Positions 1-8,971 of a stretch of DNA of 64,000 nt are shown here, one piece after another. Within the stretch, counting starts at the first letter, position 1. The number at the start of each line of letters is the position of its first letter. The notes below the pieces were generated by a model that did no database searches, was not told the origin of the DNA, and saw only the letters and a program-made list of their open reading frames with translations. This DNA comes from Rheinheimera mangrovi. Lineage in GTDB: Bacteria; Pseudomonadota; Gammaproteobacteria; Enterobacterales; Alteromonadaceae. The DNA lies in assembly GCF_003990335.1 (NCBI RefSeq), contig NZ_CP034683.1, positions 1,564,501 through 1,628,500 of the forward strand, written 5' to 3'. The position numbers and the translations under genes are program-made.

Positions 1-566
1 TTCTTGGAGACAATATCTTTTACGGCCAAGGTTTCACACCCAAACTACAAAATGCACGTTCAAGAGACTATGGTGCGACAATTTTCGGTTATCAAGTGAA
101 AGATCCAGAACGCTTTGGCGTTATAGAATTTGACGAAAACTCAAAAGTTTGTTCAATAGAAGAGAAACCCTCTATCCCGAAATCCAATATTGCCGCAACA
201 GGATTGTACTTTTACGACAACAGGGTGGTTAATTTTGCGAAACAAGTCAAAAAGTCCGCCCGTGGAGAATTAGAAATTACTTCAATTAATCAGGCTTATC
301 TGGAAGATGGAAGTTTGCATGTCGATATTCTGGGGCGTGGTTTTGCCTGGCTTGATACAGGCACCTGCTCAAGTTTGTTAGAGGCCGCGCAGTTTGTTGA
401 AACGCTAGAAAAACGTCAAGGTTATAAAGTTGCGTGCTTGGAAGAGATTGCTTTTAACCAAGGCTGGATCTGTGCGGAACAGTTATGTCATACAGCAAAT
501 TTGTTGGGAAAAAGTAGCTACGGTGCTTATCTGAAGTATTTAATTAAGGATATGCCATGTCGTTAA
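1..566 (+). CDS. rmlA: glucose-1-phosphate thymidylyltransferase, 5'-truncated
   Basis: RmlA couples dTTP and glucose-1-phosphate to dTDP-glucose, the first step toward dTDP-6-deoxyhexoses. The window opens inside the gene. The frame is open from base 3 and begins [11 protein letters not shown], the conserved LGDN(I/L)FYG block of RmlA that carries the metal-binding Asp. Further family blocks follow: [48 protein letters not shown]. The C-terminus is complete. The next gene starts 10 bp before the stop, and the following product uses dTDP-4-keto-6-deoxyglucose, so this is the head of the nucleotide-sugar supply. RmlB is not in the window. The family assignment is secure; only the 5' end is missing. 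Confidence 0.95.
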   Translation, partial: LGDNIFYGQGFTPKLQNARSRDYGATIFGYQVKDPERFGVIEFDENSKVCSIEEKPSIPKSNIAATGLYFYDNRVVNFAKQVKKSARGELEITSINQAYLEDGSLHVDILGRGFAWLDTGTCSSLLEAAQFVETLEKRQGYKVACLEEIAFNQGWICAEQLCHTANLLGKSSYGAYLKYLIKDMPCR

Positions 567-964
567 TCAGATTGCTTGAACTCCCTATTTTTGGCGATGG
601 GCGAGGAGATCTCGTATCAATTGAAGCGGGTAAACATATTCCTTTTGATATCAAAAGAGTTTATTGCTTATTTAACCTCGCTGACCATCCACGTGGTATG
701 CACTCTCACCGACAATTACAGCAACTGGCTTTCTGTGTTCACGGCAGCTGCCGTTTCATTCTGGATGATGGTACCGCTAGAGAAGAAGTGGTATTGTCCC
801 GGCCAACGCAAGGACTGCTAATTGGGAATTTAATCTGGCGGGAAATGCATGATTTTAGTGATGACTGTGTGATTATGGTGTTGGCTAGTGAGCATTATGA
901 TGAGTCTGATTACATTCGGAATTATGACGTATTCCTGGATGTTGTCCGGAGTGAAAATAAATGA
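557..964 (+). CDS. fdtA: dTDP-4-oxo-6-deoxyglucose 3,4-ketoisomerase (FdtA/QdtA-like)
   Basis: This 135-aa single-domain cupin has the usual FdtA/QdtA/WxcM length. The active-site histidines are visible in GMHSHR (residues 47-52; His49 and His51), followed by [14 protein letters not shown], which is typical of the family. It should move the keto group of dTDP-4-keto-6-deoxyglucose from C4 to C3, giving either the galacto (Fuc3N) or gluco (Qui3N) series. Which product forms cannot be read from the sequence by eye. It overlaps rmlA by 10 bp and the aminotransferase gene by ATGA, so the three are translationally coupled. The symbol fdtA is used for the family and is not proof of stereochemistry. 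Confidence 0.85.
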   Translation: MSLIRLLELPIFGDGRGDLVSIEAGKHIPFDIKRVYCLFNLADHPRGMHSHRQLQQLAFCVHGSCRFILDDGTAREEVVLSRPTQGLLIGNLIWREMHDFSDDCVIMVLASEHYDESDYIRNYDVFLDVVRSENK

Positions 965-2097
965 AAGTTCCATTTTTAAATCTCAAAGCCATCAATCAGC
1001 GTGATGAAGTTGAGTTGTTAGCTGCTTGCGAACGGGTCATAAAATCTGGTTGGTATATCAATGGACAAGAAGTAAAAGATTTTGAGGCTGATTTCGCAAG
1101 CTATTGTGGAACCCAAGCTTGCGTAGGAACCGCCAATGGTTTGGATGCCTTGCGACTGACTTTGGCTGCCTGGAAAGTTCAGGGGGTATTGAAAGATCAT
1201 GACGAGGTCATAGTACCTGCCAATACATTTATAGCGACTGTGCTGGCCATCACAGATAACAAGTTAGTGCCGGTGTTTGCAGAGCCAGATCCCGACAGCT
1301 ATGTAATCACTACAGAATCTGTGAAAGCGGTGCTGACGAACAAATGCCGTGTTGTAATTCCGGTGCATTTGTATGGTCAATTGGTGGATATGGATTCATT
1401 GCTTGAATTTGCTCAGCTGCACAATTTGCTGGTTCTGGAAGATGCTGCCCAAGCTCATGGCGCTGTCTTGTCATCGAAACGCGCTGGTAGTTTTGGTCAT
1501 GCGGCAGCTTTTAGTTTTTATCCAGGTAAAAATCTAGGGGCCTTAGGAGATGCTGGAGCCGTTACAACGAATGATGTGCAATTAGCCAGTGTTATACGAG
1601 CTTTAGGCAATTATGGTTCGGAACACAAATATATTCATCAATATCAGGGAATGAATAGCAGATTAGATTGCATTCAAGCGGCAATGTTGAGGGTTAAGCT
1701 AGCCAATTTAGATGCTGACATACAAATTCGTCGAGCTATTGCCCTGCGATACCTGGCTGAAATTAGAAACCCTGTAATTACGTTACCTCTTATCACTGAT
1801 CATAATCGCCATGTATGGCATCTATTCGTAATAAGAACAACGCAGCGCATTAAGTTACAAGCCTGGCTGGCTGAAAACCAGATAGAAACCTTGGTTCATT
1901 ATCCCTGTGCACCCCATAAACAATTGGCATATGCTGACTATGCTCATTTGCAGTTACCGATTACTGAGCTCTTGCAGGAACAAGTGTTGAGTTTGCCAAT
2001 AGACCCAACTATGACAGATGTTCAAATAACGCAAGTTATTGATGTTTGTAATGCCTATATGGCAGCTACAACTTTATCTGAGAAGGGCAAGCTATGA
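961..2097 (+). CDS. fdtB: DegT/DnrJ/EryC1/StrS aminotransferase (FdtB/QdtB-like)
   Basis: This 378-aa PLP-dependent sugar aminotransferase has the family landmarks. These are ANGLDAL near residue 59, PANTFIAT near 86, the cofactor-binding EDAAQAHG (160-167) and the Schiff-base lysine in [15 protein letters not shown] (Lys190). Following directly after FdtA, it should aminate C3 of the dTDP-3-keto sugar to dTDP-Fuc3N or dTDP-Qui3N. The FdtC/QdtC-type N-acetyltransferase that usually completes the set is not seen in the window. It may be upstream or elsewhere, or the amine may receive a different group. It ends in an ATGA overlap with the next gene. Confidence 0.88.
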   Translation: MKVPFLNLKAINQRDEVELLAACERVIKSGWYINGQEVKDFEADFASYCGTQACVGTANGLDALRLTLAAWKVQGVLKDHDEVIVPANTFIATVLAITDNKLVPVFAEPDPDSYVITTESVKAVLTNKCRVVIPVHLYGQLVDMDSLLEFAQLHNLLVLEDAAQAHGAVLSSKRAGSFGHAAAFSFYPGKNLGALGDAGAVTTNDVQLASVIRALGNYGSEHKYIHQYQGMNSRLDCIQAAMLRVKLANLDADIQIRRAIALRYLAEIRNPVITLPLITDHNRHVWHLFVIRTTQRIKLQAWLAENQIETLVHYPCAPHKQLAYADYAHLQLPITELLQEQVLSLPIDPTMTDVQITQVIDVCNAYMAATTLSEKGKL

Positions 2098-2867
2098 CCG
2101 AAGTTTCCGCTAAAATATGCCATAACGTTATATTGCTTGCTGCGGGTAAAGGGAGTCGAATGGGAGACATGACTCTAGGGAAGACAAAGGCAATGTTGGA
2201 ATGTGGCGGTAAAGCAGTGATTGACTGGATGCTGCAGGCCATTCTCACCAGAAATGACGGCGAAGTTGTTGTGGTAACTGGCTATTGTGCTGAGTTCCTT
2301 GAGCAACATTTACAACGTAAGTATGGTAGTAGAATAAAAGTCGCCAGAAACGATAGATATGAAGATGATGTCAATATACTTTCGGTTGAAACAGGTGTTG
2401 CAGCTCTAAGCAACCCTGAACAAGGCTATTTAATTATTGAAACTGATTTGCTGTTGAATGATGCTGCTTGGGATAAAATTTTTGCTGCGCCTCTTTTTTC
2501 CACTTCTCATTGGGTCTGTAAAGGCCATTACCATAAAGAGTTAACTGGGGGCATTGTTTCTGCAGACAAGACAGGGCTTATCACCGCTATTGATTACCAA
2601 CCAGCCTATGATTCGAAGTTTGATGGGTGGAACAAGATGATAGGGATGCTGGCAGTAGGCCCAGACGAAGTTCAGAATGACAGAGCTATTCGGCAGCGAT
2701 CGATCGCAGATACGACAAAGCAATATTATTTAACGCCCTGGAGTCGGGAGCTTAGCTCCTTACCTTGCCGTGTGCTTGAGTTAACAGATGAGTTTGCCTC
2801 CTCTTTTAACACCGCAGAGCAGTTTTCTAAAATCAGTCAGGCGTTTTTATTAACGAATTCGGCATGA
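2094..2867 (+). CDS. LicC-like sugar/choline-phosphate nucleotidyltransferase
   Basis: This 257-aa protein has a GT-A-fold nucleotidyltransferase signature, [11 protein letters not shown], with a following Lys ([12 protein letters not shown]). It also has the block [16 protein letters not shown] and a metal-binding segment around IIETDLLL. The N..Y..D.N..S pattern is seen in LicC-type CTP:phosphocholine cytidylyltransferases and relatives that activate small phosphorylated molecules. Substrate and nucleotide are not determined. It is translationally coupled to fdtB by ATGA and is the first of two such enzymes flanking a serine-kinase-like gene. This suggests activation of a phosphorylated small molecule for transfer to a glycan (inference). 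Confidence 0.75.
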   Translation: MTEVSAKICHNVILLAAGKGSRMGDMTLGKTKAMLECGGKAVIDWMLQAILTRNDGEVVVVTGYCAEFLEQHLQRKYGSRIKVARNDRYEDDVNILSVETGVAALSNPEQGYLIIETDLLLNDAAWDKIFAAPLFSTSHWVCKGHYHKELTGGIVSADKTGLITAIDYQPAYDSKFDGWNKMIGMLAVGPDEVQNDRAIRQRSIADTTKQYYLTPWSRELSSLPCRVLELTDEFASSFNTAEQFSKISQAFLLTNSA

Positions 2868-2920
2868 AATTTGCTGATTTCCGCACAAGGCATCATGAAA
2901 TTTAAACAGGCAGGTGTGGT

Positions 2921-3319
2921 ATGTCTAAGTTTGTAGAAATAGAGTTAGTCCCGGTAGAACGACTAAAGCATATCGAAGGACATAGTAAAAAAAGAGTAGA
3001 GTGGCTGGTCAATAAAATTAAAAATGAAGGGGTATGGCGCTTACCTATTGCTCTTGATTCTGAACATGATTTGGTATTGGATGGTCAACATCGTATGGAG
3101 GTTGCTATTCGATTGGGATTAAAACGTGTTCCTGCTGTGCGCTATGTTTATTCTGAAGTCGATGTATGGAGTTTGAGAGCTAACCATAGTTTTGATTGGC
3201 AGAAAGTGACAGAAAGAGCTTTGGTCGGCAACATCTATCCTTATAAAACGGTAAAACATGGCTTTCCACATGGCGGTTTACCTGTTTGCCATTATGCGCT
3301 GTCGGAGTTAGAAGCTTGA
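2921..3319 (+). CDS. stand-alone ParB/Srx-fold protein, free-serine-kinase-like
   Basis: This 132-aa protein consists only of a ParB N-terminal-like domain: VERLKHIEGHSKKRVEWL, then LDSEHDLVLDGQHRMEVA (near 45-62), then RVPAVRYVY. DG(Q/H)HR is the nucleotide-binding motif of the ParB/sulfiredoxin superfamily. The C-terminal YPYKTVKHGFP and the lack of a DNA-binding helix-turn-helix resemble SerK/SbnI, which phosphorylate free L-serine. It therefore probably acts on a small molecule rather than in chromosome partition. This fits its position between two LicC-like nucleotidyltransferases. Kinase activity and substrate are inferred from fold and motif alone. Its TGA overlaps the TTG start of the next gene. 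Confidence 0.65.
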   Translation: MSKFVEIELVPVERLKHIEGHSKKRVEWLVNKIKNEGVWRLPIALDSEHDLVLDGQHRMEVAIRLGLKRVPAVRYVYSEVDVWSLRANHSFDWQKVTERALVGNIYPYKTVKHGFPHGGLPVCHYALSELEA

Positions 3320-3987
3320 GAAAAGTAGAGCACGTCATTATCTTAGCTGCAGGAAAAAGTTTGCAGTTAGATGGAATCTGTAAAGTTTTAATCCGACATC
3401 CCGTAACGGGTAAAACCATACTCGACTATTTTATTGATGCATTTGCAGGTAAAAAAATAACGGTAGTTGTTGGTTTTCAGGCGATACAGATTATGCAAGC
3501 CTACCCGACACTTCACTTTGTATATAACCCGGATTGGGCTCTGACGAATAATGCCATGAGCCTTGCGTTGGCTTTGACAGATGAGCCAGCTTATATAGTG
3601 TCGGGGGACATATTTCTGACATCATCTTTGATTGAAAGGCTAGAAGCTATAGACGGAGATGTAGTGTTGACATCTGGCAGAGAGAAACGCAGCCTGACTG
3701 CCATACATTGTGTTGTCAATTCTGAAGGCTGTGTAATGGAAACCTACCAGGGCCCATTAAAAAGCATTTCACATCCGGAATCTGTCGGCTTATTTAAAAT
3801 CAGTTCGCCAGATGTTCTAAGAGAATGGCGACGCAAATGTTTAGGCCACACCAATTTATTTGCAGGTCAGTTGCTTCCTTGTGCTCTCAGCGATGTTAAA
3901 TCTGTCAGTCTGGAAAACGATTTCTATTTTGAAGTTAATACTCCCACTGATTATATGCAACTGATACAGGAAAGTAGAGGCTTATGA
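3316..3987 (+). CDS. second LicC-like nucleotidyltransferase, degenerate signature
   Basis: I choose the TTG at 3316, which overlaps the previous stop (TTGA) and starts just before the domain (RKVEHVIILAAGK). An ATG at 3286 lies inside the upstream gene. The 223-aa product has LAAGK, a metal-ligand block IVSGDIFL and the cytidylyltransferase-like NPDWALTNNAMSLALA. The loop after AAGK reads SLQLDGICK rather than the usual GxGxRMG, so the Arg that contacts the nucleotide phosphates is missing or displaced. The protein may be specialised or have altered nucleotide use. It sits 3' of the SerK-like gene and overlaps the DUF711-like gene by ATGA. Confidence 0.65.
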   Translation: MRKVEHVIILAAGKSLQLDGICKVLIRHPVTGKTILDYFIDAFAGKKITVVVGFQAIQIMQAYPTLHFVYNPDWALTNNAMSLALALTDEPAYIVSGDIFLTSSLIERLEAIDGDVVLTSGREKRSLTAIHCVVNSEGCVMETYQGPLKSISHPESVGLFKISSPDVLREWRRKCLGHTNLFAGQLLPCALSDVKSVSLENDFYFEVNTPTDYMQLIQESRGL

Positions 3988-5222
3988 TACGTTCACTGAC
4001 TATAGGTGTACCTGTTTTTACTCAGTCGAAAACGCATCTGACGCAGCAACTGATAGCATTTAATCGTCACTCTGAGCTAATTAGTCAAAAGTTTAATCTG
4101 CCTTTCAGGACAGCCCGTTTAACACTGCCTGCACCAGATTTTAATTCTGATGTAACTGAAGGTGGTTTGAGATCAGTCATTGATACAGTGCGGGATCTGG
4201 CCGCATCAGCAGGTGCCAGATGGTATTGCTTACCTATCAATCTGTTTGATTCTAATGCCAGTGCTGCTGTACTTGATGAAGTTCTTAACCTTATAGTCAG
4301 GGATTCACAGCTTTTCGTAAACCTAATAGTGGCGAAACAGAAAACCATTTCAATTGCCGGGGCTTACGAAGCCAGTAAATTTATCACGAATCTATCAAGA
4401 CGAAGTTCCAATGGTATTGATAATTTCAGACTAGGAGTATCCGCAGCGTGCAATGCCGGAACACCGTTTTTTCCATTTTCTCGACATGAGGGGGCTGAAG
4501 CCGGTTTTAGTATTGCACTAGAAACGACAGACAGTGCGCTCTCTATAGCTGAGCGTGCACGCAAAGAGCAATGGACTTTATCACAGTTTCAGGATGAACT
4601 TATTTTGAAGCTGCAAAGTGCCTTTAGTCAGGCCGAGCAATTTGGCAGGGAGTTAGAGGCTGCATCTGGTGTACATTTTCTTGGTATTGATGGCTCATTT
4701 GCCCCTTTTCCTGATGGAAAAACATCTGTTGCCAGTGTTATTGAAAGTCTGGGACCCACTCCGGTTGGTTGTTTGGGTACTGTATTTATGACAAGTGTCT
4801 TAACGGATGCTATTAAAGTTGCAGCTCATCGTGCAAACGCAACCCTGGTGGGATTTAATGGCGTGATGTTTTCAGTGCTTGAAGACAATGGTCTGGCTCA
4901 TGCTAACAATTTAAGAGCTTTAAGTTTAGAGAAGCTTGCTCTTTTCTCAACGGTTTGTGGCTGTGGTATTGATATGGTACCTATCCCGTCGACGACTTTT
5001 AGTGAAGATATTGCCGGATTAATCTTAGATATCTCAGCTTTGGCTATACGACTTAATAAGCCATTGGGAGTTCGTTTATTACCTATTCCAAATAAATCAG
5101 TCAATGAATATACCCAGTTGAATCTTGACTTCCTATGTGATGGACGAGTCATGGAAACTGGGATTAGTGCTTCAAAACCTATACTGGCTGACGCTGAATG
5201 GCGTTACGGTTCAGACAGATAA
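3984..5222 (+). CDS. DUF711-like (UPF0210-related) protein of unknown function
   Basis: This 412-aa protein begins RSLTIGVPV and contains GTPFFPFSRHEGAEAGFSIA near residue 155, with a later PTPVGCLG and CGCGIDMVPIP. These blocks resemble the DUF711 family, whose known structures have a pyruvate-formate-lyase-like barrel but no demonstrated reaction. There is no signal peptide or membrane segment, so it is probably cytoplasmic. Being embedded by ATGA overlap in a sugar/amino-acid modification operon, it probably acts on the same small molecule as its neighbours. I assign the family from motif resemblance only, and the catalytic role is unknown. Confidence 0.6.
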   Translation: MIRSLTIGVPVFTQSKTHLTQQLIAFNRHSELISQKFNLPFRTARLTLPAPDFNSDVTEGGLRSVIDTVRDLAASAGARWYCLPINLFDSNASAAVLDEVLNLIVRDSQLFVNLIVAKQKTISIAGAYEASKFITNLSRRSSNGIDNFRLGVSAACNAGTPFFPFSRHEGAEAGFSIALETTDSALSIAERARKEQWTLSQFQDELILKLQSAFSQAEQFGRELEAASGVHFLGIDGSFAPFPDGKTSVASVIESLGPTPVGCLGTVFMTSVLTDAIKVAAHRANATLVGFNGVMFSVLEDNGLAHANNLRALSLEKLALFSTVCGCGIDMVPIPSTTFSEDIAGLILDISALAIRLNKPLGVRLLPIPNKSVNEYTQLNLDFLCDGRVMETGISASKPILADAEWRYGSDR

Positions 5223-5233
5223 TTGGATAAATC

Positions 5234-5926
5234 ATGATAAATCCGAATAAGGTAAAACAATTTTGGGACAGCAGAGCTAATTTTTATAAGAAGGTTGCTA
5301 TTGAGTCCGTTGCTAACCTTGAACACGATCCAGAGAATCTGAAGCTCAAAATTGACGATGAAACCAAAAAAGTATTTTCCTGGCTGCCAGATCTAAACGG
5401 CAAAGATATTCTGGATCTCGGTGCGGGTGTTGGCCAGTGGAGTTTCAGATTTGCCGAACGTGGTGCCGCTAGCGTTATTGCGGTTGAATATGCAGCAGGT
5501 TTGGTGGAGATCGCTCAGGCTGAAGCTAAAAAAAGAGGTCTTGATCAGGTTCAGTGTGTTGTCAGTGCAGCAGAGAAATTTTCTACTGAACATAAATTTG
5601 ATTTGATATTTATTTCCGGACTTTTTGTCTATTTGACGGACGGACAAGCCAATGAGTTGCTGACAAAGCTGAGGGGCTTTTTAGCTGAAGGTGGCTTGCT
5701 GATACTAAGAGATGGTACAGCTGTTGAGAGTCGATATGAAATTGATGATCGCTTTTCTGAGCACTTGGGACAAAACTATTCCGCAAATTACCGAACTGCA
5801 AACGAGTATAAAAAGGCATTTTCGGATGCAGGTTTTCATTTGATCAAAGACGAAAACATGTTTGAAGAGGGCCACCCTCTAAACAAATATTCAGAAACAA
5901 GACTACGGCTATTTATGTTCAGGTAG
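5234..5926 (+). CDS. class I SAM-dependent methyltransferase
   Basis: This 230-aa protein carries the class I methyltransferase motif I ILDLGAGVGQWS (near 55-66) and an acidic residue after strand 2 (VIAVEY). The post-motif FDLIFISGLFVYL and GGLLILRDG complete a Rossmann methyltransferase. The methyl acceptor is not identifiable. It lies 11 bp after the DUF711-like gene and 7 bp before the racemase-family gene, so it is co-transcribed. It is the first of two methyltransferase modules in the operon; the second is fused to a phosphotransferase. A modified, possibly O- or N-methylated substituent is suggested (inference). Confidence 0.8.
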   Translation: MINPNKVKQFWDSRANFYKKVAIESVANLEHDPENLKLKIDDETKKVFSWLPDLNGKDILDLGAGVGQWSFRFAERGAASVIAVEYAAGLVEIAQAEAKKRGLDQVQCVVSAAEKFSTEHKFDLIFISGLFVYLTDGQANELLTKLRGFLAEGGLLILRDGTAVESRYEIDDRFSEHLGQNYSANYRTANEYKKAFSDAGFHLIKDENMFEEGHPLNKYSETRLRLFMFR

Positions 5927-5933
5927 TGATGCT

Positions 5934-6689
5934 ATGGCAAAAATCTATCCAGTGGATAATGTCGTGACCTGGCCTGAGACTGAAGGTGTGTTAGGCGTCG
6001 TTGGTGTTGCACCTTGGGCAACACTTGATTTTTTACAGATATTTTATGGTTTAATCCAAGCTGACAAAGACTGGAATTTTCCCAGAGTCATTTGTGATAT
6101 CAACACAAAAATTCCAAGTCGAGGTCGACATCTCGAATTAGGCGAAAGAGACCCTTCACCTTTTATTCTTGAGTCTATTAATGATTTAGCTGCTCAAGGT
6201 GCAACCATTGCTGTTGTTCCTTGCAATACTGCCCACATCCTCTATTCGAGATGGACTACGGATGCCGTCATTCCAGTCGTGAGCATTATTGATGCAACTG
6301 TAAATGAAATAAGAAAAAATGGCGCCACTAAAGTTGCCGTTTTATCTTCAGAAGCATCGGCGAAGTACAATGTTTATAACGATAAGCTTAGCGAATATGG
6401 CTTTGAGTTGGAGCATTTGACTGCTCAGCAGCAAAACGTTGTATCGCAAGCGATCACAGAAATGAAAGTAAAAGGTATGATCCAACCGGAAACATTGGTT
6501 AACACTAATATACTATTGAGTGATCTAAAAAATGCGGCCGTGGATGGAGTTATCTTAGGATGTACAGAGCTTAAGTCATTGTCCGCCCCCTGTTCCAAGT
6601 ATTTCGCAACCGTTGCTGAGTCAAACCTTGCAATGGCAAAGCAGGTTTTATCTTTAATGGGCTTGCCATCATATGCTATCAGAACCTAA
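5934..6689 (+). CDS. aspartate/glutamate racemase family protein
   Basis: This 251-aa protein has both catalytic cysteines of the Asp/Glu racemase superfamily: Cys97 in VPCNTAH and Cys210 in LGCTEL. Spacing and length match aspartate-racemase-like enzymes. Enzymes with both cysteines usually perform PLP-independent racemisation, although other members are decarboxylases or hydantoin racemases. It is unlikely to be housekeeping MurI, because its start is atypical and it lies inside a glycan operon between two methyltransferases. An amino-acid or hydroxy-acid substituent whose stereochemistry is set here is a reasonable inference. Confidence 0.75.
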   Translation: MAKIYPVDNVVTWPETEGVLGVVGVAPWATLDFLQIFYGLIQADKDWNFPRVICDINTKIPSRGRHLELGERDPSPFILESINDLAAQGATIAVVPCNTAHILYSRWTTDAVIPVVSIIDATVNEIRKNGATKVAVLSSEASAKYNVYNDKLSEYGFELEHLTAQQQNVVSQAITEMKVKGMIQPETLVNTNILLSDLKNAAVDGVILGCTELKSLSAPCSKYFATVAESNLAMAKQVLSLMGLPSYAIRT

Positions 6690-6703
6690 TAACTGGACAT
6701 ACT

Positions 6704-8512
6704 ATGAATAGAGTGATTGGAGAGTTGGCTCATGATTTTTGGAAAAATGCCGAACGTTCTAAGCTCGCTCCTGACAGCATGTATAAAAAGCAGCACAGCA
6801 TTTTAAATACATATATCCTGCCTTATTTTGAATCTGACAGTAGTCTTCTTGATATTGGGTGTTCAGACGGCGAGTTCACTCAGGTGCTTGCTAAAAAGTG
6901 TAAAGAAGCTGTAGGCGTAGATTTGTCGGGGCATCTTATTGATTTAGCTAGAGAGAAGTATGGCTCATCCGGAAAAATTAAATTCCAGGTTCTGGATCTA
7001 TTAAAAGATAGTATATATGAGCACTTCGATATCATTTCCTGCATGGGAGTGTTCACTTGCCTTCCAAAAGATGATGACTTTAAAAGCATTGTTCATAAAA
7101 TAGATGAGTCACTAAATGCAGGTGGTTATCTTGTAGTTAAAGACTCGTTGATGCTTTCCGGCAACCAAGATGTATACTATAACGACGATAGTTATGAAGC
7201 CATTTATCGCGCTGAAAAAAATTATCTTGCTGAGTTTGAAAAATATGGTTACAGCTTATTACAACGTCATGAGCTTCATCAGGGTAAAAACGCAGGCCAG
7301 GTAAGCGTATTATATTTGTTCCGCAAGCAGCCAAGACGACAGAAGCTTTTAAAGAGTGCGGTCGACGGAAAGATGAACGTGGCCATACTATATCAACTGC
7401 CTGAATCATGGTGTAATGTCGAATCGTTCTGGAATGCAGCTTCGAATTCTAGTGAGGTTGATTGTACTATTATTGTCAGCCCATTTTTACATCAAGATAT
7501 AGTTTGGAATAAAAATAAAATAAAAATGGACCTAGCCGAAAAAGGCATTCCATTTGTGTTTTATGATGAAATCGATATAGAAAATTCAGCATTTGATGTT
7601 TTCCTTTATACGTCTCCCTATGATTCGACACGGCCCATTCCATTAGCTGTGGATGTTATAAAAAACATAGTTGGTTCGGTTGCTTATGTTCCCTATGGAT
7701 TGGAAGTCGGAGGCGGGACTGTTAATCTTAAATTGCAGTACGCACAACCTGTAGCGCTAGAGTCATCAAATATTTTTGTTCGCTCAGAAGGTGCCAGAGA
7801 CATGTTTAGAAAATATTGTCCTGCGGGAGATAAGCATATATCAGTGACGGGGCACCCTCGGATGGATAGGCTTTTTAATCTCCATCTGTTCAATATTGAT
7901 CAAGAGCTTGTGCAAGAGATAGGAAATAGAAAAGCCGTACTATGGAATCCTCATTTCAGTTTTGATCAGGAAATGTGGTCTACCTTTGATATATTTAGTG
8001 AGCTCATTTTCGAGTTCTTTTCTAAACAGGAAAATGCAGTTCTTATATTTAGACCACATCCATTTTTATGGAAAAAATTAGTTAATCTCAATATTATTTC
8101 TGCTGACCAGATCAACGAACTGAAAATTGAACTTCGTTCGATAGGCGTGATCGTCGATGAAAGGGAAGATTATCGCCATTCCTTCTTTGTTAGCTCTGTT
8201 CTTTTGTCTGATGTTAGTTCTTTCCTCATGGAATTTCTTTCGACCAGTAAACCCATCATATATTTGAAAAACAAAAGAGGACTTGGTTTGAACGATGAGG
8301 GCAATAAATTGGTCCATCTTTGTTATGAAGCTGAGTCTAAAGAAAGTCTTACAAACCATTTGACGAAGATACTGGATGGGAAAGATGAGCTCAGACAGAA
8401 AAGGGTAAACGCAATACCTGAATTTTTCACTAAATTTGATGGTAATTGTGGTGAGAGAGTCTTAGGTCGGTTACTCGATTTTGTTCGCAAAGGAGGGGGA
8501 TGGCATGTCTGA
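6704..8512 (+). CDS. methyltransferase fused to CDP-glycerol-phosphotransferase-like domain
   Basis: This 602-aa two-domain protein has a class I methyltransferase in residues 1-210, with motif I LLDIGCSDGEF (48-58) and FDIISCMGVF near 108-117. Residues about 223-600 form a GT-B-like domain related to TagB/TagF CDP-glycerol transferases: VTGHPRMDRL (381-390), RPHPFLWKKL (450-459) and LLSDVSSFLMEFL near 500. The (S/T)DxSS(x)xxE/D segment and the RPHP histidine correspond to catalytic blocks of that family. It would methylate a precursor and transfer a phosphorylated unit, probably from a CDP donor. The donor is not known. No membrane segment is evident. Confidence 0.75.
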   Translation: MNRVIGELAHDFWKNAERSKLAPDSMYKKQHSILNTYILPYFESDSSLLDIGCSDGEFTQVLAKKCKEAVGVDLSGHLIDLAREKYGSSGKIKFQVLDLLKDSIYEHFDIISCMGVFTCLPKDDDFKSIVHKIDESLNAGGYLVVKDSLMLSGNQDVYYNDDSYEAIYRAEKNYLAEFEKYGYSLLQRHELHQGKNAGQVSVLYLFRKQPRRQKLLKSAVDGKMNVAILYQLPESWCNVESFWNAASNSSEVDCTIIVSPFLHQDIVWNKNKIKMDLAEKGIPFVFYDEIDIENSAFDVFLYTSPYDSTRPIPLAVDVIKNIVGSVAYVPYGLEVGGGTVNLKLQYAQPVALESSNIFVRSEGARDMFRKYCPAGDKHISVTGHPRMDRLFNLHLFNIDQELVQEIGNRKAVLWNPHFSFDQEMWSTFDIFSELIFEFFSKQENAVLIFRPHPFLWKKLVNLNIISADQINELKIELRSIGVIVDEREDYRHSFFVSSVLLSDVSSFLMEFLSTSKPIIYLKNKRGLGLNDEGNKLVHLCYEAESKESLTNHLTKILDGKDELRQKRVNAIPEFFTKFDGNCGERVLGRLLDFVRKGGGWHV

Positions 8513-8912
8513 ATTAGATAGCTGGAGTGGAAAATTAAGTACTCATAAGAACATAGCTAATTTATTAAATGGATTACAAAAAATAAGGCATGAGAAGGAC
8601 TTGAAGTTCCAAGCCGCAACAGAGTTTTTTGCAGGCTTTGAAAATAAGAAGATTGCAATATTTGGTTCTGGCCAGGCGGGTTACCGTTGTTTCAGGCAAT
8701 CAAAACATATTTGTAAAGTCGTCTGTTTTTTGGATAACGACTTAAATAAAACTGGTAGTTTTATCGATGGAGTTGAAGTGCGAAGTCTTCAAGGATTAAA
8801 CATCTCTGATATTGAAGTTATTTGTATTGCATCTCAGTTTCATGCAGAAATATCTTATCAGTTGTCCACAATGAAAGAGCTTGCAGGCGTGAAAGTTTTG
8901 GTGTGGAAATGA
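8505..8912 (+). CDS. small Rossmann-like protein (FGSGxxG / FLDND domain), copy 1
   Basis: The ATG at 8505 follows a very strong Shine-Dalgarno run (AGGAGGGGG, 8491-8499), so it is preferred to the upstream TTG at 8481. The product is 135 aa. After an N-terminal helix-rich stretch it has KIAIFGSGQAGYRCF, then VVCFLDNDLNKTGSFIDG and VICIASQFHAEI. This is a minimal nucleotide- or CoA-binding Rossmann-like domain, similar to the N-terminal domain of PglD-type and sugar-epimerase-like proteins. Three other copies occur within 4.2 kb. It overlaps the upstream stop by 8 bp. Function is unknown; a regulatory or scaffold role in glycan assembly is possible. Confidence 0.65.
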   Translation: MSELDSWSGKLSTHKNIANLLNGLQKIRHEKDLKFQAATEFFAGFENKKIAIFGSGQAGYRCFRQSKHICKVVCFLDNDLNKTGSFIDGVEVRSLQGLNISDIEVICIASQFHAEISYQLSTMKELAGVKVLVWK

Positions 8913-8971
8913 ACTCTACGCTATTTTTTTCATTGGTTTTTTTGCTTCAATAATTGCATTAGGACGTCGTT

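Noticed and set aside
2921..3319. ParB chromosome-partition gene
   Set aside because: Only the N-terminal ParB/Srx fold is present, with no helix-turn-helix or dimer domain, and no parA nearby. It sits in a glycan operon.
5934..6689. Housekeeping glutamate racemase MurI
   Set aside because: Both cysteines are present, but the protein begins differently from MurI and is embedded between methyltransferases in a glycan operon.
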